The notes beneath the pieces are model-generated. The model searched no databases. It saw only the letters and a program-made list of their open reading frames with translations, and was not told the origin of the DNA. A program made the position numbers and the translations under genes. From an uncultured Aeromicrobium sp. (lineage in GTDB: Bacteria; Actinomycetota; Actinomycetes; Propionibacteriales; Nocardioidaceae): a stretch of DNA of 43,659 nt. This document shows positions 16,531-24,843 of the stretch, piece by piece. How positions within the stretch are numbered: the first letter of the stretch is position 1; each line of letters starts with the position of its first letter. The stretch is from the NCBI GenBank assembly GCA_937873005.1, contig CALMUY010000243.1, forward strand, positions 1 through 43,659. The letters are read 5' to 3'.

Positions 16531-17337
16531 TCAGCGGTTGAAGGTCCGCGACCTGAACTTCGGTTCAGCCGCTTTCTTTCCAGCCGCTTGCGCGATCTTG
16601 GTGTTGGGCGAACGCAACATGGCGAACTGAAGCCGCCGCTCAAGCGAAAACGCCCGGCGAACGCTCATTCGACGAACGCGATCCATCAAATCCTTGGACG
16701 CCGCGATTGAATCCGGCGAACGCTTCATCAACTGCTCGGCCAATTCCATCGCGAGGACTTCGGGCTGCTCACTGACACCGGTGGCGACCCCGTACTCAAC
16801 GGCTTTCGTGCCGTCGAAAATCTCGGCGGTCATGACGAGGCGTTTCGCGAGATCACCAGGCAGTTGATCCGTCAGAGCAATCGTGCCGCTCATATCGGGC
16901 ACGAGTCCCCACTTTGCTTCCAAGACTGACCACTTGCAGTCAGGAGTTGTGAATCGGAAGTCGGCCGCGAGCGCCAACTGTATGCCGCCACCAAAAACGT
17001 GGCCTCGAGTGATGGCGATAACGGGCACCGCCAGTCGGCGCCACGCCCACAGCGGCTCTTGGAAGCCGTTGGTGCCGCGGAAAAGATTGGGGATAAACCA
17101 CAGTCCGACCTTTTTGGGGTTGGTCATGACTTTCCCGAAATCGAGTCCCGCGCTGAACGAGTCGCCTCTTCCTTCGAGGAAGACGACACGTACGTCACGA
17201 TTACGATCGATCGTGGTCGCCGCTTCCTTTAGTTGCTGGAGCATCTCGAAGGTAATGCCGTTCAGTTTGTCCGGTCGGTTCAACCAAACGCGCGCAATTG
17301 GGCCATCAATTTCAAGTTCAACGTGCTTCTCGCTCAT
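16531..17337 (-). CDS. Crotonase family protein, dienoyl-CoA isomerase-like
   Basis: The 268-residue protein is a crotonase: ARVWLNRPDKLNGIT, DSFSAGLDFG for the CoA and oxyanion region, and RGHVFGGGIQLALAADF. In the active-site helix, Glu140 and Asp148 (LEAKWGLVPD) are eight residues apart with Asp in the second position. This is the Glu/Asp pair of delta3,5-delta2,4-dienoyl-CoA isomerase rather than the Glu/Glu pair of enoyl-CoA hydratase. It probably acts in beta-oxidation of unsaturated acyl chains; a hydratase cannot be excluded. ATG 17337 follows TAGGCT by seven bases, whereas the longer frame to 17391 adds an unrelated leader. Confidence 0.82.
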   Translation of the reverse strand: MSEKHVELEIDGPIARVWLNRPDKLNGITFEMLQQLKEAATTIDRNRDVRVVFLEGRGDSFSAGLDFGKVMTNPKKVGLWFIPNLFRGTNGFQEPLWAWRRLAVPVIAITRGHVFGGGIQLALAADFRFTTPDCKWSVLEAKWGLVPDMSGTIALTDQLPGDLAKRLVMTAEIFDGTKAVEYGVATGVSEQPEVLAMELAEQLMKRSPDSIAASKDLMDRVRRMSVRRAFSLERRLQFAMLRSPNTKIAQAAGKKAAEPKFRSRTFNR

Positions 17338-17344
17338 GCCAACG

Positions 17345-17350
17345 AGCCTA
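17345..17350 (-). promoter_or_regulatory. Predicted -10 element of the crotonase gene
   Basis: TAGGCT on the minus strand ends seven bases before ATG 17337, with no Shine-Dalgarno. Confidence 0.5.
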
Positions 17351-17390
17351 CGCGCAAGGCTCGTTCGGCCGACGCCGACGCCTTCCCACA

Positions 17391-17416
17391 AGAAACTTGT
17401 TTCTCATCTGAAACAA
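17391..17416. promoter_or_regulatory. Nested inverted repeats between crotonase and whiB
   Basis: AGAAAC-TT-GTTTCT (17391-17404) overlaps TTGTTTC-tcatct-GAAACAA (17397-17403 and 17410-17416). Three alternating GAAAC/GTTTC half-sites about 7-11 bp apart look like a multi-site operator in this divergent region. The bound factor is unknown. Confidence 0.45.
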
Positions 17417-17467
17417 ACTCTTGCCTCAGTGCCTCACTAACTAGTACGTTCGAGTCACGAATACTTC

Positions 17468-17483
17468 TGTGACTCAGATCACA
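17468..17483. promoter_or_regulatory. Perfect CRP/GlxR-type binding site upstream of whiB
   Basis: TGTGACTCAGATCACA is an exact match to TGTGA-N6-TCACA, the consensus for CRP-family cAMP receptor proteins including actinobacterial GlxR and Mtb Rv3676. It ends eight bases before the ribosome binding site, close to or past the transcription start, a position more consistent with repression than activation. Confidence 0.7.
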
Positions 17484-17506
17484 GTCAATGAGAAGAGGTG
17501 GTTCGC

Positions 17507-17797
17507 ATGGTCAGCATCAAGCGACTCCCGGCTCCAATCTTGGAGTCCTACGAATGGCAATGGCACGGCTCGTGCATGGGCGAAGACGCAGCCGTATTCT
17601 TCTCACCCGAGGCCGAACGTGGTCGCAAGCGACAACGACGCGAAGAAAACGCGAAACGCATTTGCGCTTCATGTCCGGTACTCGAACGCTGCCGTGAACA
17701 TGCCCTCAATGCGCAAGAGGCCTACGGGGTGTGGGGCGGATTGACCGAGGCAGAGCGAGCCGAAATCATCCACCTCGCTCAACCAAAAGCCAGCTGA
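17507..17797 (+). CDS. WhiB family iron-sulfur transcriptional regulator, WhiB3-like
   Basis: The 96-residue protein has the four Fe-S cysteines (Cys23, Cys53, Cys56, Cys62, the last three as C-x2-C-x5-C) and the GVWGG turn at 74-78. The stretch WQWHGSCMGED, FFSPEAERGR and CPVLERC-REHAL follows mycobacterial WhiB3 more closely than WhiB1 or WhiB2. WhiB proteins bind a redox- and NO-sensitive 4Fe-4S cluster and act with the primary sigma factor. ATG 17507 lies eight bases after AGAAGAGG. A perfect CRP-type site precedes it, consistent with cAMP control. The last 19 bp overlap the convergent glutamate dehydrogenase gene. Confidence 0.92.
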   Translation: MVSIKRLPAPILESYEWQWHGSCMGEDAAVFFSPEAERGRKRQRREENAKRICASCPVLERCREHALNAQEAYGVWGGLTEAERAEIIHLAQPKAS

Positions 17798-19089
17798 CCC
17801 ACAACGCAGGGGTACAAGCCCCGCTCGGTATGAGCAGACGCGACCGTCTCCACCGCGAGAACCGTCGCGGCTTGGCGCAAGTTCACCCCGCGCACCTCGG
17901 CCGATTCCACCACGCGCTTCCAGGCGTGATCCATCCGTTCAGTCAGACGCGTTTCAACCTCTGATTCAGTCCACCAGAACGCCTGGTTCGCCTGGACCCA
18001 CTCAAAATAGGACACAATCACGCCACCCGCATTGGCAAGAATGTCCGGCACCACGAAGACTCCCGCCGATTCCAATGCCCGGTCGGCGGCGGTGCTGGTG
18101 GGTCCGTTCGCACCCTCCACAATCACCTTCGCCCGAACTCGATCAGCGTTCCCTTGATGAATAACGCCTTCCGTGGCGGCCGGAATCAAGACATCGACTT
18201 CCACATAGAGCAAATCGTCGCGTTCAGCCAACGCTTCTGCACCTACAAAGCCCACCACAGAGCCCGTCACCTCGACATGCTGTTTGAGTTGAGACACATC
18301 AATGCCCGCATCGTTGACGATCGCACCGTATTGATCACTGATCGCCACAACCTTGACGCCCGCTTGCCACAAGAACAACGCGGCACCACTACCGACTTTG
18401 CCGAAGCCTTGGACAGCCACAGAACTGCGTTTCGGATCAAAGCCGCGATAGGCCATCGCCGCCAAGGCAATATGGGCGACTCCGCGCGAGGTAGCATTGG
18501 CCCGCCCGAGCGAACCACCCAGATTGACGGGCTTGCCAGTCACCACACCCGGAACCGTATAGCCCGTATTCACTGAATACGTATCCATAATCCATGACAT
18601 CACCTGCTCGTCAGTTCCCATGTCAGGCGCGGGAATGTCTGTCATCGGACCGATAATCGGCATCAATTCGCTGGTATACCGTCGCGTGACCCGTTCGATC
18701 TCTTGGGTTGAATAGTTTCGCGGATCGAACGTAATTCCACCCTTTGCGCCACCATAGGGAATATCGACGAGTGCGCATTTCCAGGTCATCCACATCGCAA
18801 GTGCACGCACTTCATCGAGATTCACATCCGGGCTATATCGCAAACCGCCCTTCGTGGGTCCCCGCGACATATTGTGTTGCACGCGATAGCCACACAACAC
18901 CTCGATCGTGCCGTCGTCGCGGCGCAAGGGAATCGATACGGTGACTTCTCGACGCGGCGTTGCCAACACGTCATACATGCCGCCGTTGAGCCCAAGTAAC
19001 TCGATTGCCTCAGCTAACTGAGTGCGCGCATCGCGCAACGGATTGGGCGCTATTTCCGACCCATCGCGGGCTTCGACATCTGCAGCCAT
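17779..19089 (-). CDS. gdhA: Glutamate dehydrogenase (Glu/Leu/Phe/Val dehydrogenase family)
   Basis: The 436-residue enzyme has GYRVQHNMSRGPTKGGLRYS (Lys80), WMTWKCALVDIPYGGAKGGI with the catalytic Lys116 region, IPAPDMGTDEQ with the catalytic Asp, and a Rossmann motif VAVQGFGKVGSGAA. These fit an NAD(P)-dependent hexameric glutamate dehydrogenase of about 420-440 residues, interconverting glutamate and 2-oxoglutarate plus ammonium. Leucine dehydrogenases are shorter (about 360), making that less likely despite the nearby leucine genes. Its 3' end overlaps whiB by 19 bp in opposite orientation. No convincing ribosome binding site is visible upstream. Confidence 0.9.
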   Translation of the reverse strand: MAADVEARDGSEIAPNPLRDARTQLAEAIELLGLNGGMYDVLATPRREVTVSIPLRRDDGTIEVLCGYRVQHNMSRGPTKGGLRYSPDVNLDEVRALAMWMTWKCALVDIPYGGAKGGITFDPRNYSTQEIERVTRRYTSELMPIIGPMTDIPAPDMGTDEQVMSWIMDTYSVNTGYTVPGVVTGKPVNLGGSLGRANATSRGVAHIALAAMAYRGFDPKRSSVAVQGFGKVGSGAALFLWQAGVKVVAISDQYGAIVNDAGIDVSQLKQHVEVTGSVVGFVGAEALAERDDLLYVEVDVLIPAATEGVIHQGNADRVRAKVIVEGANGPTSTAADRALESAGVFVVPDILANAGGVIVSYFEWVQANQAFWWTESEVETRLTERMDHAWKRVVESAEVRGVNLRQAATVLAVETVASAHTERGLYPCVVGQLAFG

Positions 19090-19177
19090 ACCGTCATATT
19101 CTCACCGAACCAAAGAAATTTCCGGTTGTGAAAGCGGTGATTGAAACTCGGATTGGCATCCATAAAGAACCAGGGAG

Positions 19178-19260
19178 TGCGCACGAGAGGATTCGAACCT
19201 CCACGCCCTTGCGGACACTGGCACCTGAAGCCAGCGCGTCTACCATTCCGCCACGTGCGC
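19178..19260 (-). tRNA. tRNA-Leu (anticodon CAG)
   Basis: On the minus strand the acceptor stem GCGCACG (19260-19254) pairs with CGTGCGC (19185-19179), with discriminator A at 19178. The anticodon loop TTCAGGT has CAG at 19227-19225 between paired CTGGC and GCCAG. A long variable arm (TGTCCGCAAGGGCG) and the T-loop GGTTCGAATCC make it a class II leucine tRNA. CCA is not encoded. Confidence 0.95.
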
Positions 19261-19350
19261 AATAACGTCGAAACTCTATCAGTCGAACACTGATCCTCCC
19301 CTCAAAGGCCACACATTTCTCTCGCCACTGCACCGAGAAACTGCACACGA

Positions 19351-19363
19351 CGGCACCGTGCCG
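19351..19363. promoter_or_regulatory. Palindrome upstream of fhaA
   Basis: CGGCAC-C-GTGCCG is a perfect 6-bp inverted repeat about 60 bp before the fhaA start in the 162-bp gap after tRNA-Leu. TACGAT follows it closely and could serve as a -10. It may be an operator of the cell-wall signalling operon; no regulator is identifiable. Confidence 0.3.
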
Positions 19364-19422
19364 ATACGATCGACTAGACACAAAAAGGCACGGCACTGAG
19401 ATTCTGCCGCGAAGGGAACACG

Positions 19423-20133
19423 ATGGCTGGCGTATTGCAACGTTTCGAGCAGCGACTCGAAAACGCTGTTACGGGCGCTTTCGCTCGTGTTTTTCGCAGC
19501 GCAGTACAACCAGTCGAACTCGCAGCCGCACTGCAACGCGAAATTGACAACAACACGAATATCTTGAGTCGTGACCGCGTCCTCGTGCCCAACGATTTCA
19601 CGATTGAACTGTCCACGACCGACTTTGACCGACTCAACCAGTTCGGCAGCACCCTCGCGCAAGAACTGCGAACGCTCATCAGCGAACACATCACCGAACA
19701 GCGTTACACCCCCGCCGGAAACATCTCGATCACTTTCGCCGAAGACGACTCCCTGCACACGGGGCGCTTTCATGTACACAGCAAGGCGTCGGCTTCCGTC
19801 TCGCCAGCGGCCGGTCAACCCATGACCGAAACAGCCATTCGACGTGCCGCCGTCGTGCTCGATATTGGCGGGCTGCGGCACCCAGTCAGCACCTCCGTGC
19901 TGACGATCGGGCGCGGGTCCACCGCTGACCTCAAGATCGACGATCCGGGCATTTCGCGCAATCACGCCGAAATACGAACAGAAGGATCCGTCGTGCTGGT
20001 GAGGGACCTCGGTTCCACCAATGGCATCACCGTCGACGGTCGCCGAGTGCCCGAAAGCCCCCTCGCGAATGGCTCTCAGATTCGACTTGGGAACACGCTC
20101 ATCACCGTCTCGATCACCGAGGAGACTGTATGA
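19423..20133 (+). CDS. fhaA: FhaA: DUF3662 and FHA domain protein
   Basis: The 236-residue protein has an N-terminal DUF3662 domain (about 1-112; LQRFEQRLENAVTGAFARVF and PVELAAALQRE) and a C-terminal FHA domain (about 150-236) with TIGRGSTADL, ISRNHAEI and LGSTNGITVDG, the phosphothreonine-binding loops. The low-complexity linker between them is much shorter than in the 527-residue mycobacterial FhaA. FhaA binds phosphorylated partners of the PASTA kinase, including MviN, and tunes peptidoglycan synthesis. It is the first gene of the operon, with GAAGGGA before its ATG, and overlaps fhaB by 4 bp. Confidence 0.93.
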   Translation: MAGVLQRFEQRLENAVTGAFARVFRSAVQPVELAAALQREIDNNTNILSRDRVLVPNDFTIELSTTDFDRLNQFGSTLAQELRTLISEHITEQRYTPAGNISITFAEDDSLHTGRFHVHSKASASVSPAAGQPMTETAIRRAAVVLDIGGLRHPVSTSVLTIGRGSTADLKIDDPGISRNHAEIRTEGSVVLVRDLGSTNGITVDGRRVPESPLANGSQIRLGNTLITVSITEETV

Positions 20134-20597
20134 GTGAACTGACTCTCCTCGCCATCAAGCTCGGCTATTTGGCTGTGCTGTGGCTTTTCGTGCTGTCGGC
20201 AGTTTCAGTAATCCGAACCGACCTGTTCGGCGCGAAGTCTGCGACCGCAAAAGCCAAGAAGGCAGCAAAACCGAAACCAGTCAAGAAGTCCAAGAAGATG
20301 CGAGGTAAACCGCGCCATCTTGTGGTCATTGACGGCCCGAACCAAGGCCAAAGCGTGCCACTAGGTACCGAACCGATCCTGCTTGGCCGTGGCACTGACG
20401 CTGCCATCAGACTCAACGACGACTACGTCTCGACGCGCCACACACGGTTCGCTACGAACGGCGAGCAGTGGTTCGTCGAAGACGTGGGTTCAACTAACGG
20501 CACCTACATCGGAAACCAACGTGTCTCTTCACCCGTACCCATCGGCGTCGGCACGCCCGTACGGCTCGGGAAAACCATCGTGGAGCTGCGCCCCTGA
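20130..20597 (+). CDS. fhaB: FhaB (FipA-like): membrane-anchored FHA domain protein
   Basis: The 155-residue protein has one N-terminal transmembrane helix (about 8-27), a Lys-rich linker (residues about 40-62), and an FHA domain with ILLGRGTDAAIRL, VSTRHTRF and VGSTNGTYIGNQRV. Its Mtb counterpart FhaB (also called FipA) links PknA/PknB signalling to FtsZ and FtsQ during division. ATGA overlap with fhaA and TGATG overlap with pstP indicate translational coupling across the operon. Confidence 0.92.
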   Translation: MSELTLLAIKLGYLAVLWLFVLSAVSVIRTDLFGAKSATAKAKKAAKPKPVKKSKKMRGKPRHLVVIDGPNQGQSVPLGTEPILLGRGTDAAIRLNDDYVSTRHTRFATNGEQWFVEDVGSTNGTYIGNQRVSSPVPIGVGTPVRLGKTIVELRP

Positions 20598-21973
20598 TGG
20601 CCGCGCTCACCTATCGCTATGTCGCCCTCACCGATGTGGGGCTGCGCCGACCTAATAACCAGGACGCCGGATACGCGAGTCCTCGGTTGCTCGTCATTGC
20701 CGACGGCATGGGCGGTGCGGCCGCTGGTGATCTAGCGTCTGCAATCACGATGGAAGCGTTGCGCGAGATCGACCGTGATCTTGATCCCGAAACGGACGGC
20801 ACAGCACTCGACGCCCTTACCGACGCGGTGTCCTTGGCAAATCACCGCGTGGGCGAAGCGATCCGGTCTCAACCACGGTTCGAAGGCATGGGCACGACAC
20901 TCGATGCGACGTTGTGGGACGGCGAAAAACTCGCAGTCGCTCATATTGGCGATTCACGAATGTATCGGTTCCGCGGTGGCCGCCTCGCACAAATCAGCAC
21001 CGACCACACCTTCGTGCAAAGCCTCATTGACGAAGGCCGGTTGACTCGAGCCGAAGCCCGCGTGCACCCCCAACGCTCCCTATTGCTTCGCGCAATTCTT
21101 GGTCGCGATGATTTCGACCCCGAATTCACGTGGCTGCAACCAGCCGTTGGCGATCGCTACTTGCTGTGCAGTGACGGTTTGAGCGACATGGTCGACGACG
21201 ACATCATCGACCAAGCGTTACGACTCGAATCCGTCGACGCCGCCGCCGCTGAGTTGGTTTCTCAGGCGCTCGCTGCAGGCGGTCACGACAATGTTTCTGT
21301 TGTCATTGCCGAGTTCGTCGAGTTGAACGCACCTCTAGACGCCGAGCTTTCGTGTGCGGATGGGCGTCCGCAAGTAACCGGTTCGGCCGTGGAGAACCCT
21401 CAACCAAGTCTCGATTTACTCAATGGCAGTGATTCGGGCCAGGCGCCGATGAGCGATGACGTTGACCTCGACGAAGTCGATCACCCCGGCGGTGACGAAG
21501 CGGTTCCCTTGCTCGATCCAGAAGAGTTGCGATACGCGCCCTTGCCTGAGCCGAAGTTTCGTAAGCTACGTGTTTTCTTTGCTATTGCGGTTGTCATCCT
21601 TGGTGCGGCCGCTGCGACGGCATTTGCCTACGACTGGACACAACGCCAGTTCTTCATCGCCGCCAACGACGGCGTTGTGGTGATTTATCGTGGTGTTGAT
21701 ATCGACGTTCCCGGTCTCGACCTCCATAGCGTCTCCCAAACAACGAGTATCAGCGTCGATCAGTTGTCCACGTTCTCCCGCCAGCGAGTAGAGAGCGGAA
21801 TTACCGCGACCGATATGGCCGAAGCCAAGCGAATCGTGAAAGGCCTTGAAACCGAAGCCGCCAATCGCGCCGATTTACCCGATCTCACCGGCCCCTCGGC
21901 AAGTCCTTCTCCGAACGCCACCTCCAACCCCACTCGAAGCACATCGCCGAGCCCAACGGAGCCGACCCCATGA
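20597..21973 (+). CDS. pstP: PstP: membrane PP2C-family Ser/Thr phosphatase
   Basis: The 458-residue protein has an N-terminal PP2C domain (about 5-240) with NNQD (Asp23), ADGMGG (Asp36), HIGDSRMY, CSDGLSD (Asp193) and GHDNVSVV (Asp231), the Mn/Mg ligands and motifs of the family. An acidic linker, one membrane helix (about 324-345), a small extracytoplasmic domain and a Ser/Pro/Thr-rich tail follow. PstP dephosphorylates the PASTA kinase and its substrates. Its order between fhaB and rodA matches other actinobacteria. ATGA overlap couples it to rodA. Confidence 0.95.
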   Translation: MAALTYRYVALTDVGLRRPNNQDAGYASPRLLVIADGMGGAAAGDLASAITMEALREIDRDLDPETDGTALDALTDAVSLANHRVGEAIRSQPRFEGMGTTLDATLWDGEKLAVAHIGDSRMYRFRGGRLAQISTDHTFVQSLIDEGRLTRAEARVHPQRSLLLRAILGRDDFDPEFTWLQPAVGDRYLLCSDGLSDMVDDDIIDQALRLESVDAAAAELVSQALAAGGHDNVSVVIAEFVELNAPLDAELSCADGRPQVTGSAVENPQPSLDLLNGSDSGQAPMSDDVDLDEVDHPGGDEAVPLLDPEELRYAPLPEPKFRKLRVFFAIAVVILGAAAATAFAYDWTQRQFFIAANDGVVVIYRGVDIDVPGLDLHSVSQTTSISVDQLSTFSRQRVESGITATDMAEAKRIVKGLETEAANRADLPDLTGPSASPSPNATSNPTRSTSPSPTEPTP

Positions 21974-23343
21974 GTTCGCCAGCGTGGGCACCTCGTAAGC
22001 GTCGCAACACAGAGTTGGCGATGCTGATCGTTGCGATCGCGTTAGCAGTAGGAGCCCGTATCTCGGTCGAGCTCGCCGTGAACGAGACGGTGCCCGCAAG
22101 TGTGTACACCTTTGCCGTACTTTTCTCCGCCGTGGCCTTGGCCGCGCATTTTGCTGTGCGGTTCTTGCTCCCCTATGCCGATCCGATCCTTTTGCCACTC
22201 GTCGTGACCTTGAACGGCATTGGCATCACCATGATTCACCGAATCGATCTAGCTCGCCAAGCCAAAAATGCAACCGCCGGCTCCCTCGCGACCTCTCAAA
22301 TGACATGGACAGTGGTAGGCATTACCGGGTTCATCATTGTGATGGCCGTGGTGCGTGATCACCGAATCCTGCAGAAATACACGTACACGTTCGGGTTCAT
22401 CGCGATCGCGCTCTTGTTGATGCCGCTCTTGCCGGTCGTCGGCCAAGAAATCCGAGGTGCTCGACTATGGATCCATATCGGTCCGTTCAGTTTCCAGCCG
22501 GGCGAAGCTGCCAAGATTTCGCTCGCCATTTTCTTCGCGGGCTATCTCGTCGTTAAGCGTGACGCTCTCGCACTGGCCGGAAAGCGGTTCGCTGGAATCG
22601 ACTGGCCCAGAGGGCGAGATCTCGGCCCGATTGTGATGGCTTGGCTGTTGAGCCTGGGCATCTTGGTATTTCAACGGGATCTCGGCTCCTCGCTGTTGTT
22701 CTTTGGCTTGTTCGTTGTGGTGTTGTACGTCGCAACCGAACGGCCCGGCTGGATTTTCGTGGGCACTGGTCTGTTCGTAGTGGGCGCCTGGTTCGGCTAC
22801 TTGAACTTCTCCCACGTACAACGGCGAGTCTCTGCTTGGCTCGATCCATGGGCGAACCCCGACCAGAACTTCCAAATCATCAACGCTTTGTATGGCATGG
22901 CACACGGTGGCGTCTTGGGACGCGGCTGGGGCGAAGGTCGACCCACGTTGACCCCATTCAGCTTTTCGGATTTCATCCTCACATCAATTGGTGAAGAACT
23001 GGGGCTCACCGGCCTGATGGCTGTGATCATGATTTACGTGCTCATCGTCGAGCGCGGTATTCGCATCGCGCTCACCTGCCGCGACGCATTCGGCAAACTC
23101 CTAGCTATTGGCTTGACCGCCTCGATGGCGTTTCAAGTTTTCGTAGTGACAGGCGGTGTCACGCACCTGATTCCGCTTACTGGCCTGACGACTCCGTTTT
23201 TGGCTCATGGTGGTTCGTCTATCGTGATGAACTGGGCCATCATCGCGCTCCTGCTCATCATCAGTCACCAGACTCGACGTCCCGCGCCTGAAGTGCTCGA
23301 TTTTTCGGCCGACGAAGAAACTCAGGTGGTGAAGCTCAAGTGA
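21970..23343 (+). CDS. rodA: RodA/FtsW-type SEDS peptidoglycan glycosyltransferase
   Basis: The 457-residue polytopic protein has the SEDS pattern: GARLWIHIGPFSFQPGEAAK, QRDLGSSLLFFG, RRVSAWLDPW, and LTPFSFSDFILTSIGEELG near the end of the core. SEDS proteins polymerise lipid II and work with a class B PBP; here pbpA follows immediately with a GTGA overlap, giving a cognate pair. In M. tuberculosis RodA occupies this same operon position between pstP and pbpA. Confidence 0.95.
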   Translation: MSSPAWAPRKRRNTELAMLIVAIALAVGARISVELAVNETVPASVYTFAVLFSAVALAAHFAVRFLLPYADPILLPLVVTLNGIGITMIHRIDLARQAKNATAGSLATSQMTWTVVGITGFIIVMAVVRDHRILQKYTYTFGFIAIALLLMPLLPVVGQEIRGARLWIHIGPFSFQPGEAAKISLAIFFAGYLVVKRDALALAGKRFAGIDWPRGRDLGPIVMAWLLSLGILVFQRDLGSSLLFFGLFVVVLYVATERPGWIFVGTGLFVVGAWFGYLNFSHVQRRVSAWLDPWANPDQNFQIINALYGMAHGGVLGRGWGEGRPTLTPFSFSDFILTSIGEELGLTGLMAVIMIYVLIVERGIRIALTCRDAFGKLLAIGLTASMAFQVFVVTGGVTHLIPLTGLTTPFLAHGGSSIVMNWAIIALLLIISHQTRRPAPEVLDFSADEETQVVKLK

Positions 23344-24803
23344 ACAAGCCAATTCGCGCGCTTGCCATCACCTTTGGCCTGTTGTTCTTGTCATTGCTGC
23401 TCGGCATCAATCATCTTCAAGTCGTACAAGCCACCGACCTCAACGCACGTCCCGATAACCGACGCGTAATTGACGAGGAGTTCAGTCGTGAACGCGGCTC
23501 GATCCTTGTTGCGGGCGAACCCATTGCCGAATCGGTTCCGGTCGACACGCAGTGGGCGTTCCAACGCCGGTATCCGCAAGGAAAACTTTATGCCGACATC
23601 ACCGGCTACTACTCGTACATTTACGGTCGCGAAGGAATCGAACAAACGTACAATTCGGTCCTGTCGGGCAACGATGATCGGTTGTTCGTCAATCGCCTCG
23701 TCGATCTAGTTTCAAATAAGAAGCCACAAGGCGGCAGCGTCGAACTCACGATCAATCCCCAAGCTCAAGCGGCAGCGGCTGCGAGCCTGGCCGATCTGGG
23801 CAATAAGCGCATGGGGGCTGTGGTCGCGATTGAGCCGGCTACCGGATCTATTCTGGCCATGGCTTCGCAACCGACGTACGACCCGAACGAATTGGCTAGC
23901 CACGATCTCAAATCCGTCCAAGCCGCATGGGCCCGCCTCAATGCAGACGCATCGAAGCCGATGCTCAATCGCTCGACCCGGTCAGCGCTACCGCCCGGCT
24001 CCACCTTCAAACTCATTACGGCAGCCACCGCAATTGAGGACATGGGCTTAGGTCGAAAGTCGATGGTGAAGGCTGGACGCGAGCTCACCTTCCCAGGAAT
24101 CGACTACACGTTGACGAATTCTGGTGGTGGTTCATGTGGTGGTAACCGGATCACTTTTGAGAAGTCGCTCGCGGTGTCATGCAACGTGTCGTACGGGTGG
24201 CTCGGACTAGAGGTCGGTCAAGAAAAGCTTGCCGACAAAGCAACGGCCTTCGGATTCGAGAGCAAGCCCTTGACAGACTTGGGCTCGTACGCCAGTCACT
24301 TCACTGCCAAAGATAAAGAACTCGAAGACCCCCAGTTGGCCCAGTCCGCTATCGGCCAATTCGAAGTTCGCGCCACACCAATCCAAATGGCGATGGTGGC
24401 GGCCGGAATCGCCAATGACGGGATTGTCATGAAACCCCAGTTGGTACGCACGCTGCGGGCGCCGAATACTCAAATCATCGAACAGATCGTGCCACAAGAA
24501 CTGGCTGAGGCCATGACGCCAGCCGACGCCGACGAACTCACGGCGATGATGGTCACGACGGTTGACTCTGGCACGGGGCGTCCGGCCAAGATTCGTGGCG
24601 TGAAGGTGGCCGGCAAGACCGGCACAGCACAATCGGCACCTGACCGCCCTGCCTACGCTTGGTTTGTGAGTTTTGCCCCGGCGAACGACCCACAAGTCGC
24701 CGTAGCCGTGCTTGTTGAATCAACAAAAGACACCGGCGATATCGCTGGCGGACGCCTCGGAGGCCCTATTGCACGGGCCGTTATGGAGGCAGCATTGCGA
24801 TGA
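23340..24803 (+). CDS. pbpA: PbpA: class B penicillin-binding protein (transpeptidase)
   Basis: The 487-residue protein has an N-terminal membrane anchor (about 6-28), a dimerisation region and a transpeptidase domain. Active-site motifs are visible: S221-T-F-K224 (nucleophile Ser221), S280-C-N282 and K426-T-G428. It cross-links peptidoglycan in partnership with RodA. The length matches Mtb PbpA (491 residues). The GTG start overlaps the rodA stop. The PASTA-kinase gene begins 40 bp downstream. Confidence 0.95.
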   Translation: MNKPIRALAITFGLLFLSLLLGINHLQVVQATDLNARPDNRRVIDEEFSRERGSILVAGEPIAESVPVDTQWAFQRRYPQGKLYADITGYYSYIYGREGIEQTYNSVLSGNDDRLFVNRLVDLVSNKKPQGGSVELTINPQAQAAAAASLADLGNKRMGAVVAIEPATGSILAMASQPTYDPNELASHDLKSVQAAWARLNADASKPMLNRSTRSALPPGSTFKLITAATAIEDMGLGRKSMVKAGRELTFPGIDYTLTNSGGGSCGGNRITFEKSLAVSCNVSYGWLGLEVGQEKLADKATAFGFESKPLTDLGSYASHFTAKDKELEDPQLAQSAIGQFEVRATPIQMAMVAAGIANDGIVMKPQLVRTLRAPNTQIIEQIVPQELAEAMTPADADELTAMMVTTVDSGTGRPAKIRGVKVAGKTGTAQSAPDRPAYAWFVSFAPANDPQVAVAVLVESTKDTGDIAGGRLGGPIARAVMEAALR

Positions 24804-24843
24804 CATCCACGACCTTTTCACCGCATTTGGGAGACTGGACACT

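Noticed and set aside
13850..17797. Treating the two TetR genes, exporter and whiB as a mobile or resistance island
   Set aside because: No integrase, transposase, tRNA-end repeat or shift in base composition flanks the segment, and the genes are ordinary for an actinomycete.
24712..24843. An N-terminal extension of PknB from the in-frame ATG at 24712
   Set aside because: The extra 44 residues lie inside pbpA in another frame and have no kinase homology; ATG 24844 matches the normal kinase N-terminus.
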